NCBI GenBank assembly: GCA_938003765.1
Contig: CALKYE010000099.1
Coordinates: forward strand, 1-25,880
Source of the DNA: an uncultured Planctomycetia bacterium
Lineage (GTDB): Bacteria; Planctomycetota; UBA1135; GCA-002686595
Direction of reading: 5' to 3'
Length of the DNA stretch: 25,880 bases
The position numbers were made by a program, and so were the translations under genes. This document shows, piece by piece, positions 6,509 through 14,833 of this stretch (position 1 is the first letter of the stretch; the number at the start of each line of letters is the position of its first letter). The notes beneath the pieces were generated by a model. It did not search any database and had not been told where the DNA came from. It saw only the letters and a program-made list of their open reading frames with translations.

Positions 6509-7687
6509 GTGAAACTCGCCCAACGCCTCTCCAACCTCGGCACGGAGTCCGCCTTCGAAGTCCTCGCGCGCGCCAAAGCGCTGCAGAAGGCCGGCAAGAG
6601 CATCGTCAACCTGGGGATCGGCTCGCCCGACTTCCGCACGCCCGACAACATCGTCGAAGCCGGCCGCAAGGCGCTCGCCGACGGCTATCACTTCTACACG
6701 CCGGCGAAGGGCCTGCCCGAGTTGCGCGAAGCCGTGGCCAAGGACTGCCTCGAGCGCCGCGGCGTGGCCGTCGACCCCGACCACGTGATGATCGTGCCGG
6801 GCGGCAAGCCCACGATGTACTTCGCCATCTCGATGTTCGGCGAGAGCGGGGCCGAGATCCTCTATCCGAACCCGGGCTTCCCGATCTACGAGTCGCTGAT
6901 CAAGTACACCGGCGCGACGCCCGTGCCGATCGAGCTGCGCGAGTCGAGCGGCTTCTCGTTCAACCCCGACGAAGTGCTGGCCAAGATCACGCCGCGTACG
7001 CGTCTGATCATCGTGAACACGCCCGCCAATCCGACCGGCGGCGTGATCCGCAAGCCGGAGATGGACCGCCTCGTCGCCGGACTGGAGAAGCACCCGCACG
7101 TCGCGATCCTGTCCGACGAGATCTACTCGCGGATGCTGTACGACGGCGAGCAGCACGTCAGCCTGTACTCGTACCCCTCGATCCGCGATCGCGTGATCAT
7201 CCTCGACGGCTGGTCGAAGACCTTCTCGATGACCGGCTGGCGCCTGGGCTACGGCGTGTGGCCGGCGAGCTTGATCGCGACCGCCGAGCGCCTGCAGATC
7301 AACTCCAACTCGTGCCCCAGCGCTCCGGTGCAGGTCGCGGGGCTCGAGGCCCTGGTCGGTCCCCAGGGCGAAGTGAACAAGATGATGAAGGCCTTCGACG
7401 AGCGCCGCCGCGCGATCGTCGCGGGCTTGAACGAGATCCCGGGCTTCTCGTGCGTCATGCCCAAGGGCGCCTTCTACGCCTTCCCGAACATCACGCGGAC
7501 CGGGTTCAAGTCGAAGGACCTCGAGGTCAAGCTTCTGAACGAGGCGGGGGTCGCGATCCTCTCGGGCACGGCCTTCGGCGCGCTCGGCGAGGGGTACCTG
7601 CGCTTCAGCTACGCCGCGAGCATCGAGGACATCCGCGAGGCGCTGCGGCGCGTCAAGGACTGCCTCGCCACCGCTGGAGTGAAGTAG
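6509..7687 (+). CDS. PLP-dependent class I/II aminotransferase
   Basis: The protein has 392 residues, the usual length for fold-type I aminotransferases of the aspartate/alanine group (COG0436). Landmarks are NLGIGSPDF at 34-42 (substrate-side Gly loop), FYTPAKGLPELREAV at 62-76, NTPANPTGG at 170-178 (Asn174), SDEIYS at 202-207 (Asp203 to the pyridine nitrogen, Tyr206), and SKTFSMTGWRLGY at 236-248 with the Schiff-base Lys237 and Arg245. A late Arg in GYLRFSYA should bind the substrate carboxylate. The start is GTG 6509-6511, where family similarity begins; the open frame runs much further upstream, but that part covers the promoter region and the antisense of the binding-protein gene. Amino-donor specificity cannot be read from sequence alone. 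It is 3 nt from the downstream threonine aldolase, so the two are surely cotranscribed. Confidence 0.92.
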   Translation: MKLAQRLSNLGTESAFEVLARAKALQKAGKSIVNLGIGSPDFRTPDNIVEAGRKALADGYHFYTPAKGLPELREAVAKDCLERRGVAVDPDHVMIVPGGKPTMYFAISMFGESGAEILYPNPGFPIYESLIKYTGATPVPIELRESSGFSFNPDEVLAKITPRTRLIIVNTPANPTGGVIRKPEMDRLVAGLEKHPHVAILSDEIYSRMLYDGEQHVSLYSYPSIRDRVIILDGWSKTFSMTGWRLGYGVWPASLIATAERLQINSNSCPSAPVQVAGLEALVGPQGEVNKMMKAFDERRRAIVAGLNEIPGFSCVMPKGAFYAFPNITRTGFKSKDLEVKLLNEAGVAILSGTAFGALGEGYLRFSYAASIEDIREALRRVKDCLATAGVK

Positions 7688-7690
7688 TCC

Positions 7691-8740
7691 GTGGCGCGCG
7701 TCGCGGACTTCCGCAGCGACACCGTCACGCGTCCGACCGCCGAGATGCTGGCCGCCATGGCGGCGGCTGAGGTCGGCGACGACGTGCTCGACGGCGATCC
7801 GACCGTGGCGCGCCTCGAGCGCCGCGTGGCCGAGTTGCTCGGCAAGGACGGCGCGTGGTTCGTGCCCTCCGGGACGATGGCGAACTCCGTCGCGATCGGT
7901 TCGTGGACGCGACCGGGCGACGAGGTGATCTGCGAGCGCTCGGCGCACATGGTGCAGTGGGAGAGCGGGGCCGCGGGCGCGCTGCACGGAGTGCAGACGA
8001 CGACGCTCCACGCTCCCAGCGGCGCGTTCGACCTGGACGAGGTGCGTCGCGCGGTGCGACTGCGCTCGCTCCACTGTCCGCGCACGGCGCTGATCTGCGT
8101 CGAGCAGTCGTTCATGGGCTCCGGCGACGCGCCGGGCGGGCGCGCCGTGCCGCTCGCGAGCCTGCGCGCTCTGCACGCGCTCTCGCGCGAGCTGTCGATC
8201 CCGATCCACATGGACGGCGCGCGCTTGTTCAACGCGGCCGTCGCGAGCGGCGTCGACGTGCGCGAGTACGCCGCCTGCGCGGACTCGGTCTCGATCTGCC
8301 TCTCGAAGGGCCTGGGCTGCCCGGTCGGCTCGTTGATCGCCGGACCTGCGCCGTTCCTCGAGCGCGCGCGGCTGCTGCGCAAACGCTTGGGCGGTTGGAT
8401 GCGCCAGGCGGGCTACCTCGCTGCGGCGGGGCTCTACGCGCTCGAGCACAACGTCGAGCGGCTCGCCGAGGACCACACGCTCGCCAAAGAGCTCGCCAGC
8501 GTGCTCGACGGCGGCGGCGGACTCGACGCCACGCCGCACGAGGTGGAGACCAACATCGTCATGGCGCGCGTGCTCGACCCGCGCCGCGACGCAGCCTCGG
8601 TGGCCGGCGAATTCCGCGCGCACAACGTGCTCGTGCTGCCGATGAACGAGCGCACGCTGCGTTTCGTGACGCACCTCGACGTCGGCACGGAAGACGTCGC
8701 GCGCGTGCTGGTCGCCGTCGAAGAGTTGTTCGGCGGCTGA
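7691..8740 (+). CDS. threonine aldolase (low-specificity type)
   Basis: The protein has 349 residues. It cleaves L-threonine or L-allo-threonine to glycine and acetaldehyde using PLP in the cytoplasm. Visible signatures are FRSDTVTRPT at 7-16, VGDDVLDGDPTV at 28-39, PSGTMAN at 59-65, HMDGARLFNA at 173-182 and CLSKGLGCPVGS with the PLP-binding Lys206. In the segment that usually carries the ring-stacking His, this protein has ERSAHMVQWESG, so His86 is the likely residue. The GTG start lies 3 nt after the aminotransferase stop. Pairing two PLP enzymes suggests an amino-acid interconversion unit (Thr/Gly and an alpha-keto acid), inferred from context. No fusion or truncation is seen. The gene ends 26 nt from the convergent recQ. 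Confidence 0.92.
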   Translation: MARVADFRSDTVTRPTAEMLAAMAAAEVGDDVLDGDPTVARLERRVAELLGKDGAWFVPSGTMANSVAIGSWTRPGDEVICERSAHMVQWESGAAGALHGVQTTTLHAPSGAFDLDEVRRAVRLRSLHCPRTALICVEQSFMGSGDAPGGRAVPLASLRALHALSRELSIPIHMDGARLFNAAVASGVDVREYAACADSVSICLSKGLGCPVGSLIAGPAPFLERARLLRKRLGGWMRQAGYLAAAGLYALEHNVERLAEDHTLAKELASVLDGGGGLDATPHEVETNIVMARVLDPRRDAASVAGEFRAHNVLVLPMNERTLRFVTHLDVGTEDVARVLVAVEELFGG

Positions 8741-8747
8741 GTTCCGC

Positions 8748-8776
8748 GCAGCGCGCCCCGTCGCGCTCAGCGCTGC
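8748..8776. terminator. bidirectional hairpin candidate between convergent genes
   Basis: GCAGCGC (8748-8754) pairs with GCGCTGC (8770-8776) around a 15-nt loop. It spans the 26-bp gap between the threonine aldolase and recQ and overlaps the last codons of recQ. The pairing is perfect but the loop is long and there is no T-tract. Confidence 0.25.
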
Positions 8777-10659
8777 ACGTGCTCGCGGATCGCCGCGAGG
8801 AACAGCTCGCCCAAGTCCTCGAGCTTCTTCGCGCCCACGCCGCGGATCTCTCGCAGCTCGTCGACGGACGTGGGTTGAACGGCCGCGAGCTCCTGGAGCG
8901 TGCGGTCGCCGAAGATCATGTAGGGCGGGAGTCCGCGTTCGCTCGCGAGCTTGCGCCGCAGCTGGCGCAGCTTGTCGAACAGAGTCTCGTCGTACTGGAT
9001 GTCGCTCGGCGCCGGAGTGCGCCGCGTTCGGCGCGCTCGGGGAACCTGGGGGATCTCGAACAGGGTGATGGGGGCGTTGCCGCGCATCACCTCGACTCCG
9101 GCTTGCGTGAGGAACAGCGTCGGATAGCGGCCGGGCGCGGTGGCGAGCAGCTCGAGTCCGACGAGTTGCTCGATCCAGTGCCGCACCTGCCGCGGGTCGT
9201 GTTGCCGCAGGAGCCCGAAGGTCGTGAGCTGGTCGTGGCCGAGCTGCCGCACCTTCTCCGCGGCCACGCCGCACAGAACGTCGGTGACGTGCGAGGCGCC
9301 GAAGCGCTGCTGACAGCGCACGACGCACGAGAGGATCATCTGCGCGATGCGCTGCGAGTCGGCGACGCTGGCGAACTCGCCGAGGCACACGTCGCACGCG
9401 CCGCAGCCGCTCGTCGCGCCTTCGTGCGGCGTGAAGGGTTGCCCGAAGTGCTCGACCAGGAACTTGTGGCGGCAGATGGCGCTCGTGGCCCAGCCGTACA
9501 TCTCCGAGAGGCGCGCGAGCATGCGCGCTTCCTGCTCCGGGTCGAGCTCGACGCCGTTCGCGCGCGCCTCCGCCGCGCTGCGCTCCTGCAACTGCTTCCA
9601 GCCGTGGTAGTCGGCGCCCGAATAGAACAGCACGCATTCGCTCGCGAGCCCGTCGCGTCCCGCGCGCCCCGTCTCCTGCGCGAACTGCTCGACTCCCTTG
9701 GGCAGCGCGGCGTGAACGACGAAGCGCACGTCGGGTCGATCGATGCCCATGCCGAACGCGACCGTGGCGACGATCACGTCGATGCTCTCGCTCATGAACT
9801 GCGCCTGGTTGCGCTCGCGCACGGAGGCGTCGAGTCCAGCGTGGTAGGGCAGGCAGCGCACGCCGTGGGAGGCGAGTTGTTGAGCGAGCTGGTCGACGTC
9901 GGTGCGGCGCAGGCAGTACACGATGCCCGCTTCACCGCTGTGGCGTCGGATGACGTCGAGCACCTGGCCCACCGTGTCGCGGCGCGGCGTGAAGCGATAG
10001 GTGAGGTTGGGTCGGTCGAAGCTGCCGACGAGCACCCGCGGGTCGCGCAGGCCGAGCTGGCGCGCGATGTCCTCGCGCACCTGCGGCGTGGCCGTGGCGG
10101 TGAAGGCCTGGATCGGGATCGCGGGCAGCGCCGCGCGCAGCTCGCCGAGGCGGCGGTACTCGGGGCGGAAGTCGTGGCCCCAGTGGCTGATGCAGTGGGC
10201 TTCGTCGATGACGAGGTTGCGCACGTCCCAGCTCGCGAGCTCCTCGGCGAAGCCGCCCATCATCAGGCGCTCGGGCGCCATGAACAGGAGCTTCAGCTCG
10301 CGCGCGCCGAGGCGTTCGTGCACGGAGTACTTCTCCGCTCCGCTCATCGCGCTCGAGAGCGCGGCCGCGGGTGCGCCGCTCTCGACCAGGCTCGCGACCT
10401 GGTCCTGCATCAGCGAGATCAGCGGGCTGATCACGACGGTCAGCCCCTCGCGAACGAGCGCGGGCGCCTGATAGCACAGGCTCTTGCCGCCACCCGTCGC
10501 CATGACGACCAGGGCGTCGCGGCCCTCGAGCGAGGCCAGCATGGCCTCGCCCTGCAGCGGACGCAGTTCGCGGTAGCCCCACACGCGCTCGACCACCTCG
10601 AGCAAGCGAGCGGCGCCGTCCTGCTCCGCAGACGGCCGTGACGGGGATTCGAGGCTCAT
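8767..10659 (-). CDS. recQ: ATP-dependent DNA helicase RecQ
   Basis: The protein has 630 residues. It is a 3'-5' helicase for recombination and replication-fork repair. Domain order is complete: helicase core with Walker A ATGGGKS (54-60), the RecQ aromatic-rich loop after DEAH (IDEAHCISHWGHDFRPEY, 151-168), TATAT at 187-191 and motif VI QETGRAGRDG (328-337); RQC zinc site with C396, C419, C422 and C425, then a winged helix; and a C-terminal HRDC domain from about 556 (YDETLFDKLRQLRR, then a Gly-Val-Gly hairpin at 607-609). The ATG at 10657-10659 is chosen because the 40 extra upstream codons in frame are Arg/Ala-rich and would cover the divergent promoter. Similarity starts at about residue 20 (LLEVVERVWGYRELRPLQ). 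No strong Shine-Dalgarno sequence is visible. Confidence 0.95.
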   Translation of the reverse strand: MSLESPSRPSAEQDGAARLLEVVERVWGYRELRPLQGEAMLASLEGRDALVVMATGGGKSLCYQAPALVREGLTVVISPLISLMQDQVASLVESGAPAAALSSAMSGAEKYSVHERLGARELKLLFMAPERLMMGGFAEELASWDVRNLVIDEAHCISHWGHDFRPEYRRLGELRAALPAIPIQAFTATATPQVREDIARQLGLRDPRVLVGSFDRPNLTYRFTPRRDTVGQVLDVIRRHSGEAGIVYCLRRTDVDQLAQQLASHGVRCLPYHAGLDASVRERNQAQFMSESIDVIVATVAFGMGIDRPDVRFVVHAALPKGVEQFAQETGRAGRDGLASECVLFYSGADYHGWKQLQERSAAEARANGVELDPEQEARMLARLSEMYGWATSAICRHKFLVEHFGQPFTPHEGATSGCGACDVCLGEFASVADSQRIAQMILSCVVRCQQRFGASHVTDVLCGVAAEKVRQLGHDQLTTFGLLRQHDPRQVRHWIEQLVGLELLATAPGRYPTLFLTQAGVEVMRGNAPITLFEIPQVPRARRTRRTPAPSDIQYDETLFDKLRQLRRKLASERGLPPYMIFGDRTLQELAAVQPTSVDELREIRGVGAKKLEDLGELFLAAIREHVQR

Positions 10660-10790
10660 CGAGTCGCTCGGCAAGGTAGCAGAGTCGCTCGCGGCAGACA
10701 GCGCGCGAAGTGCTCCGCGCAGCGCTATCCTGCGCGCTTTGCGCACGTCTCTCGCGCGCTCCCGCCATCGCCTCCCCAAGCCATCGACCC
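10660..10790. promoter_or_regulatory. divergent promoter region of recQ and the phosphomannomutase gene
   Basis: The gap is 131 bp. For the plus strand, TATCCT at 10726-10731 is a good -10 element in the context CTATCCTGCGCGCTTT, very close to the aminotransferase promoter; no clear -35 is seen. For recQ, TACCTT on the minus strand (10678-10673) lies 13 nt before the ATG and would give a very short leader. Confidence 0.4.
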
Positions 10791-12143
10791 ATGGGCATCT
10801 TCAAGGCCTACGACATCCGCGGCAAGTTCCCCAAGGAACTCGACGCCGCCCTCGCGCGCCGCATCGGCGCCAGCTTCGCACGGCTCTTGAACGCCAAGCG
10901 CCTGGCGGTCGGGCGCGACATGCGCACGCACTCGCCCGAGGTCCAGGGCGCCGTGATCGAGGGCATTCGCGACATGGGTTGCGACGTGCTCGACATCGGG
11001 CTCGCCTCGACGCCGATGGCGTACTTCGCGATCGGTTCGCAGGACGTCGACGGCGGCCTGAACGTGACCGCCAGCCACAATCCCGGCGAGTACAACGGCA
11101 TGAAGCTGTGCTCGCGCGGCGCGCGGCCGATCTCCGCCGCCAACGGGATCCTCGACATCGAGCGCATGTGCGCGGAGCCGCAGCCGGCGCCGGTCGCGCG
11201 CCGCGGCGAGGTCAAGAAGGTCGAGCTGCTCGACGCCTACGCCGACCACGTGGCGCGCTTCGCCAAGCTCGAGCGCCCGATGACGGTCGCCATCGACGCC
11301 GCGAACGGCATGGCGGCCTACACGCTGCCGCCGATCTTGAAGCGCATCCCGGGTCTCACCACGAAGACCCTGTTCATGGAGCTGGACGGCTCGTTCCCCA
11401 ATCACGAAGCCAATCCGATCAAGGAGGAGAACCTGCGCGACGTGCAGGCGCTCACGCGCGAGTGCGGCGCGCACTTCGGCGTGGGCTTCGACGGCGACGC
11501 CGACCGCTGCTGCTTCGTGGACGAGGCCGGCCGCACGGTTTCGGCCGACCTGATGACGGCGCTGCTCTCGCGCCAGTTCCTGAGCGCCAAGCCGGGCGCG
11601 CCGGTGGTGTACGACCTGCGCTCGTCGTGGGTCGTGAAGGAGGAGATCCAGCGCGCCGGTGGCCTGGCCCTGCGCGACCGCGTCGGACACTCGTTCATCA
11701 AGGCGACGATGCGCGCCAAGGGCGCCGTGTTCGCCGGGGAGCTCTCGGGCCACTTCTACTTCGCCGACAACTACGTGAGCGACTCGGGCGAGATCGCCTT
11801 CGTGAGCGCGCTGTCGATGCTCTCGCGCGGGACGGATCCGTTCTCGCGGCGAGTCGAGTCGCTGCGCCGCTACCACGCGACGGGCGAGATCAACTTCCAC
11901 AACGACGACAAGGACGGAACGATCAAGGCGCTGATCGCGAAGTACAAGGACGGCCACCAGGACATGCTCGACGGCGTGACGGTCGAGTACGGCGACCTCG
12001 CGAGCCCCGACTGGTGGTGGTTCAACGTGCGCGCCTCGAACACCGAACCGCTGCTGCGCCTCAACCTCGAGGCGCGCAACGCCGCGACGCGCGACGCCAA
12101 GCGCGACGAGCTGGTGGCGCTGCTCGGCGTTCCGGAGCACTGA
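10791..12143 (+). CDS. phosphomannomutase/phosphoglucomutase
   Basis: The protein has 450 residues and is an alpha-D-phosphohexomutase of the AlgC/ManB group. It interconverts hexose 6- and 1-phosphates for nucleotide-sugar, polysaccharide and LPS precursor synthesis in the cytoplasm. Signatures are the phosphoserine loop TASHNPGEYNG with Ser95, metal site DGDADRC at 234-240, sugar-specificity loop GELSGHFYF and the phosphate-binding end RASNTEPLLRLNLEA. The sequence GELSGHFYF is the dual-specificity PMM/PGM style rather than glucosamine mutase. The start is ATG 10791 because similarity begins at once (MGIFKAYDIRG). There is no Shine-Dalgarno sequence, as for several first genes here. A GC hairpin follows the stop codon directly, and uvrC begins 35 nt downstream. 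Confidence 0.93.
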   Translation: MGIFKAYDIRGKFPKELDAALARRIGASFARLLNAKRLAVGRDMRTHSPEVQGAVIEGIRDMGCDVLDIGLASTPMAYFAIGSQDVDGGLNVTASHNPGEYNGMKLCSRGARPISAANGILDIERMCAEPQPAPVARRGEVKKVELLDAYADHVARFAKLERPMTVAIDAANGMAAYTLPPILKRIPGLTTKTLFMELDGSFPNHEANPIKEENLRDVQALTRECGAHFGVGFDGDADRCCFVDEAGRTVSADLMTALLSRQFLSAKPGAPVVYDLRSSWVVKEEIQRAGGLALRDRVGHSFIKATMRAKGAVFAGELSGHFYFADNYVSDSGEIAFVSALSMLSRGTDPFSRRVESLRRYHATGEINFHNDDKDGTIKALIAKYKDGHQDMLDGVTVEYGDLASPDWWWFNVRASNTEPLLRLNLEARNAATRDAKRDELVALLGVPEH

Positions 12144-12160
12144 GCGCGCGCCCGCGCGCT
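12143..12160 (+). terminator. hairpin directly after the phosphomannomutase stop
   Basis: AGCGCGC (12143-12149) pairs with GCGCGCT (12154-12160) around GCCC, a perfect 7-bp stem beginning at the last base of the stop codon. No T-tract follows (GGCTTCCC). It may attenuate transcription into uvrC rather than fully terminate it. Confidence 0.35.
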
Positions 12161-12178
12161 GGCTTCCCACCTCGAGCC

Positions 12179-14029
12179 GTGTCCGAGCCGCGCTGGTCCA
12201 TCGACGACGTCCCCGAGAAGCCCGGCGTCTATCTGTTCCGGGACGACGCGGGCTCGGTGCTGTACGTCGGCAAGGCGCGGCGACTCAAGTCGCGGCTGCG
12301 CTCGTACCGCCGACCGGGCGGCGACGGGCGGCTCCTGATCCGCTTCCTCGAAGACGTCGCGGCCAGCGTCGAGACGATCGTCACGCGCACCGAGCAGGAG
12401 GCGCTGCTGCTCGAGGACTCGCTGATCAAGACGCATCAGCCGCCGCACAACATCCGCCTGAAGGACGACAAGTCGTTCCTGATGCTGCGGCTGGACGCGG
12501 AGGAGTTCCCGCGCTTCAAGTTCGTGCGCGCGCATTCGCCGCGCAACGACCGCAAGTCGGGTGAAGCCCAGGGCCGCGCGCGGCTGTTCGGCCCGTTCGC
12601 GAGCGCGCGTTCGATCCGCCGCACGCTGGGCGACCTGCACCGCATCGTCCCGCTGCGCGACTGCCCCGACAGCGTCTTCCGCAATCGCTCGCGGCCGTGC
12701 ATCAAGCACCAGATCGGTCTGTGCTCGGCGCCGTGCGTGGGTTTGGTCTCGCGCGAGGAGTACGCGCGACTGGTCGAGCGGGCGGCCGGCGTGCTCGCGG
12801 GCGACACCGCGGAGCTCGAGAGCGAACTGGAGCAGCGCATGCGCTCGGCCGCGGCGGAGCTCGAGTTCGAGCGCGCGGCGAGCTGGCGCGATCGACTCGC
12901 GGCGTTGCGCCGCACCGTCGAACGACAGGGCGTTCGACCTGCGGATCGCGTCGCACGCGACGTGCTCGGACTCGCGCGGCGCGGCGCCGAAGCGGTCGTC
13001 CACCGCGTGTCGTTCCGCGACGGACGCATGAGCGAGAGCCGCTCGCACACCTTCCGCTCCGAGCTGCCCGACGAAGAGCTGTGGCACGACGTGCTCACGG
13101 CTCTGTACGGCGGCGGCCGCCGCGAGCGCCCCGAGGAGATCGTTCTGGCCGTCGAGCCGAGCGAGCTCGAGTTCCTGCTCGACGTGTTCGGCGGCGCCGT
13201 GCGCTTGATCGTGCCGGCCTCGGGCGAACGCAAGCGCATGCTCGACCTGGCGGGCGAGAACGCGCGCGTCGCGCTCTCGGGGCGCGCGGCCCAGGCGGCG
13301 TTCGAAGAGTCGGCGCTCGAGGCCATCGGCGAGCTGGCCGACCTCGACGGGCCGCCCGAGGTGATCGACTGCTTCGACATCTCGAACTTCCAGGGTTCGA
13401 ACGTCGTCGCGAGCCGCGTGCGCTTCCGCGGCGGGATCGCCGACAAGGCGGGCTACCGTCGCTTCCGCGTGCGCGGCTTCGAGGGACAGGACGACTTCGC
13501 GGCGATGAAGGAGGTCGTCGGACGCAGCTTGCGACGCGGGCTCGAGGAGGGCGATCTGCCCGACCTGGTCGTGATCGACGGCGGCGCCGCGCAGCTCGCC
13601 AAGGCGCTCGAAGCGCGCGAGGAGGCAGGGGCCTGGGACACGCCGATGATCGGACTCGCCAAGGCGCGCATCGAGCGCAAGCTGAAATCCGGCGTGAAGG
13701 AGGCGGTGGAAGAGCGCGTGTTCCTTCCAGGCGCCCACGCGCCGATCGAACTCGCCAAGAACTCGCCTGCGCGCCTGATGCTCGAGCGCATCCGCGACGA
13801 GGCGCACCGCTTCGCGATCACGTACCACCGCAAGGAGCGCGGGCGACTGCGTTCGCAGATCGACGCGATCCCCGGTGTGGGGGACAAGAAGCGCAAGGAC
13901 CTCCTGCGGCGCTTCGGGAGCGTCGCGGGCCTGCGCGAAGCGAGCGTGGAAGCCATCGCCGCCGTTCCGGGCATCGGTCCGGAACTCGCCGCCCGCATCG
14001 TGCAGCACCTCGAGAAGCCCCGCGAATGA
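12179..14029 (+). CDS. uvrC: excinuclease ABC subunit C
   Basis: The protein has 616 residues (E. coli UvrC is about 610). It makes both incisions in nucleotide excision repair. In order: GIY-YIG nuclease (GVYLF from 16, YVGKA from 29) for the 3' cut; four cysteines C162, C174, C182 and C186 with spacing C-x11-C-x7-C-x3-C, the arrangement proposed to hold an iron-sulfur cluster in UvrC; a UVR helix pair for UvrB binding at about 212-246; a RNase H-like endonuclease with D400 (CFDISNFQGS), D438/D439, D467 (VIDGGAAQ) and H543 (DEAHRF) for the 5' cut; and a C-terminal double helix-hairpin-helix (IPGVGDKKRK and VPGIGPELAA). The GTG start at 12179 is the nearest one to the similarity boundary; its ribosome-binding site is weak. 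The stop overlaps the next gene by ATGA. Confidence 0.95.
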   Translation: MSEPRWSIDDVPEKPGVYLFRDDAGSVLYVGKARRLKSRLRSYRRPGGDGRLLIRFLEDVAASVETIVTRTEQEALLLEDSLIKTHQPPHNIRLKDDKSFLMLRLDAEEFPRFKFVRAHSPRNDRKSGEAQGRARLFGPFASARSIRRTLGDLHRIVPLRDCPDSVFRNRSRPCIKHQIGLCSAPCVGLVSREEYARLVERAAGVLAGDTAELESELEQRMRSAAAELEFERAASWRDRLAALRRTVERQGVRPADRVARDVLGLARRGAEAVVHRVSFRDGRMSESRSHTFRSELPDEELWHDVLTALYGGGRRERPEEIVLAVEPSELEFLLDVFGGAVRLIVPASGERKRMLDLAGENARVALSGRAAQAAFEESALEAIGELADLDGPPEVIDCFDISNFQGSNVVASRVRFRGGIADKAGYRRFRVRGFEGQDDFAAMKEVVGRSLRRGLEEGDLPDLVVIDGGAAQLAKALEAREEAGAWDTPMIGLAKARIERKLKSGVKEAVEERVFLPGAHAPIELAKNSPARLMLERIRDEAHRFAITYHRKERGRLRSQIDAIPGVGDKKRKDLLRRFGSVAGLREASVEAIAAVPGIGPELAARIVQHLEKPRE

Positions 14030-14820
14030 ACGCCCGCATCCCCGCGCTCCTCGCCGGAGAGAGTGACTTCCGTTGGCGCGGCGCCGCCGTGTCGCGCATC
14101 GAGGCGCTCTCCGACGCCGTGTTCGCGCTGGCGCTGACGCTGATCGTCGTCGCGCTCGATCCGCCGAGCACCTTCGCCCAGCTCACCGAGGCCTTCGTCC
14201 AGGCGCCGGTCTTCGCCGCCTGCTTCGCGTTCCTCGCGTGGTGCTGGCTGATCCACTTCCGCTTCCACCGGCGCTACGGGCTCGAGGACCTCGCGACGAC
14301 CTGGCTGAACCTCGCGCTGCTGTTCCTGATCCTGCTGTACGTCTACCCGCTGCGCTTCCTCGCGAGCTTCCTGTACCAGGCGCTCGTGCTCCAACGCGGC
14401 TGGAACGTCACGGACGCGCAGGGCGTCACGCTGCCGTTGTTCGAGTCGCAGCAGCAGGTCCGCTGGCTGATGTGGATCTACGGCGCCGGCTTCTCCGCGA
14501 TCTTCCTGATCCTGGCGGCGCTCTACGCGCGCGCGTGGCGCTTGCGCGCGGCGCTGGAGCTCGACTCCGTCGAACGAGTCATCACGAAGTCGGCGCTCCA
14601 CTCGCACCTGCTCTCGGCCGGCGTGGGCGTGCTCTCGATCGCGATCAGCGCGCTCGACGAGCGCTGGGTCGGCCTGTCGGGCATGGTGTATGGCGTGCTC
14701 GGGCCCCTGCACTTCGCGCACGGACTCGCGACGCGGCGCGCGGTCGAGCGCTATCGCGGCAAGATTCCAGACGCTCCCATGAGCAAGATCCCTTCGAGTC
14801 CCAACGCAAAGGACTCGTGA
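14026..14820 (+). CDS. TMEM175-like (DUF1211) six-helix membrane protein
   Basis: The protein has 264 residues. About six membrane segments are visible (near 31-46, 60-80, 93-116, 147-168, 190-209 and 214-232). The first carries RIEALSDAVFALALTLI (24-40), matching the R-x3-FSD-x-VFAIA-TL signature of the TMEM175 family, with Leu in place of the Phe. Bacterial members have one six-helix unit, assemble as tetramers and can conduct potassium; whether this one does is inference. His76 and His81 lie at the end of the second helix. The hydrophilic tail (from about 240) is Ser/Lys-rich. The ATG overlaps the uvrC stop (ATGA), so translation is coupled to uvrC, with no obvious functional reason. Confidence 0.75.
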   Translation: MNARIPALLAGESDFRWRGAAVSRIEALSDAVFALALTLIVVALDPPSTFAQLTEAFVQAPVFAACFAFLAWCWLIHFRFHRRYGLEDLATTWLNLALLFLILLYVYPLRFLASFLYQALVLQRGWNVTDAQGVTLPLFESQQQVRWLMWIYGAGFSAIFLILAALYARAWRLRAALELDSVERVITKSALHSHLLSAGVGVLSIAISALDERWVGLSGMVYGVLGPLHFAHGLATRRAVERYRGKIPDAPMSKIPSSPNAKDS

Positions 14821-14833
14821 GACAGCCGGACTC

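Noticed and set aside
6482..9637. Very long minus-strand open frame (over 1000 codons) across the aminotransferase, aldolase and recQ
   Set aside because: It is antisense to two clearly conserved genes and out of frame with recQ, is extremely Arg/Ala/His-rich and shows no family motif; such shadows are expected at this GC content.
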